Source of the DNA: an uncultured Prevotella sp.
Lineage (GTDB): Bacteria > Bacteroidota > Bacteroidia > Bacteroidales > Bacteroidaceae
Assembly (NCBI GenBank): GCA_900545525.1
Contig: UQZX01000007.1
Span: forward strand, 1 to 64,000
DNA length: 64,000 nt
Direction: 5' to 3'
The notes beneath the pieces are model-generated. The model made no database searches. It was not told the origin of the DNA and saw only the letters and a program-made list of their open reading frames with translations. This document shows positions 63,349 through 64,000 of the stretch, piece by piece (position 1 is the stretch's first letter; each line of letters opens with the position of its first letter). The position numbers and the translations under genes were made by a program.

Positions 63349-64000
63349 ATGGAATCTTTTATCATAGAAGGCGGTCACCTTCTGAAGGGCACCATAACGC
63401 CGCAAGGTGCCAAGAACGAGGCTCTGGAGGTTATCTGTGCATCGCTGCTGACGGCAGACGAGGTGAAGATAGGCAACATCCCTGACATTCTCGACGTGAA
63501 AAACCTCATACAGCTCCTTATAGATATAGGTGTGGAAGTGAGGCAGACAAGCCGCAACGAATATGTCTTCCGTGCCGCAGAGCTGAACCTCGACTATCTC
63601 GGAAGCCCTGAGTTTGTGCACAAATGCTCATCGCTGCGCGGCAGCGTGCTGATGATAGGACCGCTGCTGGCGCGATATGGCAAGGCGGTAGTGGCGAAAC
63701 CGGGAGGCGACAAGATAGGGCGCAGGCGTCTCGACACGCATTTCCTGGGCTTCGCGCATCTCGGTGCCAAGTTCAAACACGATGAAGAGCTGGGCACTTT
63801 TGAAATTCACGCCGACAGACTCGACGGATGTTACATGCTGCTCGACGAGGCATCGGTGACAGGAACGGCAAACATCATAATGGCATCGGTGCTGGCAAAG
63901 GGCACGACAACCATATACAACGCGGCATGCGAGCCATACATACAGCAGCTGTGCCACATGCTCAACAAGATGGGGGCACGCATAAGCGGCATAGCATCGA
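63349..64000 (+). CDS. murA: UDP-N-acetylglucosamine 1-carboxyvinyltransferase, 5' part
   Basis: 217 codons are visible before the window ends. PQGAKNEALEVICASLL and SSLRGSVLMIGPLLARYG match MurA. AKPGGDKIGRRRLDTHFLGFAHLGA aligns with the active-site loop, where the usual Cys of PGGCxIG is Asp121 (GAC at 63709-63711). MurA adds enolpyruvate to UDP-GlcNAc in peptidoglycan synthesis. Asp at this position is known from other bacteria to keep activity and block fosfomycin alkylation. Confidence 0.95.
   Translation, partial: MESFIIEGGHLLKGTITPQGAKNEALEVICASLLTADEVKIGNIPDILDVKNLIQLLIDIGVEVRQTSRNEYVFRAAELNLDYLGSPEFVHKCSSLRGSVLMIGPLLARYGKAVVAKPGGDKIGRRRLDTHFLGFAHLGAKFKHDEELGTFEIHADRLDGCYMLLDEASVTGTANIIMASVLAKGTTTIYNAACEPYIQQLCHMLNKMGARISGIAS

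Overview
This window looks like a chromosome segment of a Prevotellaceae-type Bacteroidota. The reasons are paired SusC/SusD genes, lipoproteins with Cys followed by acidic residues, promoters of the form TTTG-N19/20-TAnnTTTG without Shine-Dalgarno sequences, DUF4290 directly before murA, and secreted proteins ending in a NLxGxx...GIYIxNGKK tail. No tRNA, rRNA, CRISPR array or complete insertion sequence was seen.

Region 1 (1-22.7 kb) is a pectin-type polysaccharide utilisation locus. A susC-susD-lipoprotein operon on the minus strand (6885 to 149) runs on toward a further susC whose first codons lie at 31-1. A second susC-susD-lipoprotein operon runs on the plus strand (9835-17060). It is followed by an unknown lipoprotein, a PL1-like pectate lyase and a PA14-containing GH3 enzyme. 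The susC genes share nearly identical 5' ends. The 2.9 kb between the divergent operons is gene-free and full of repeats.

Region 2 (23.0-35.9 kb) is a surface glycan cluster: two glycosyltransferases, a flippase, a multi-pass membrane protein, a UbiA-family phosphoribosyl-polyprenyl synthase with its HAD phosphatase, two AT3 acyltransferases, an EptA-like transferase, a PAP2 protein and an SDR epimerase. Most form one minus-strand series. GT4 and the flippase diverge from overlapping promoters.

Region 3 (36.1-49.3 kb) mixes housekeeping genes (rnr, hemolysin III/PAQR, YhcH-like, cysS) with secreted proteins. These include a frameshifted secreted protein behind a G8 promoter tract, a 74-aa peptide, a 120-aa tail protein and a 957-aa multidomain pectate lyase.

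Region 4 (49.8-58.4 kb) is an ABC efflux operon: an ATPase and permease with a YtrA-type GntR regulator, then a MacB-like ATPase, two FtsX-type permeases, an HlyD adaptor and a TolC protein. It is interrupted by a DUF559 nuclease gene plus a palindromic repeat. A YtrA-type operator candidate lies at its promoter.

Region 5 (58.5-64 kb) holds a YiiX-like hydrolase, a DUF4878 lipoprotein, nadD, gmk, yicC, tsaB, a DUF4290 gene and the start of murA, which has Asp where classical MurA has the catalytic Cys.

The most unusual content is non-coding: palindromic elements sharing outer ends but carrying different inner inverted repeats, several unrelated 9-bp-period arrays between genes, and a degenerate long repeat present at 8.15-8.64 kb and 45.24-45.72 kb.
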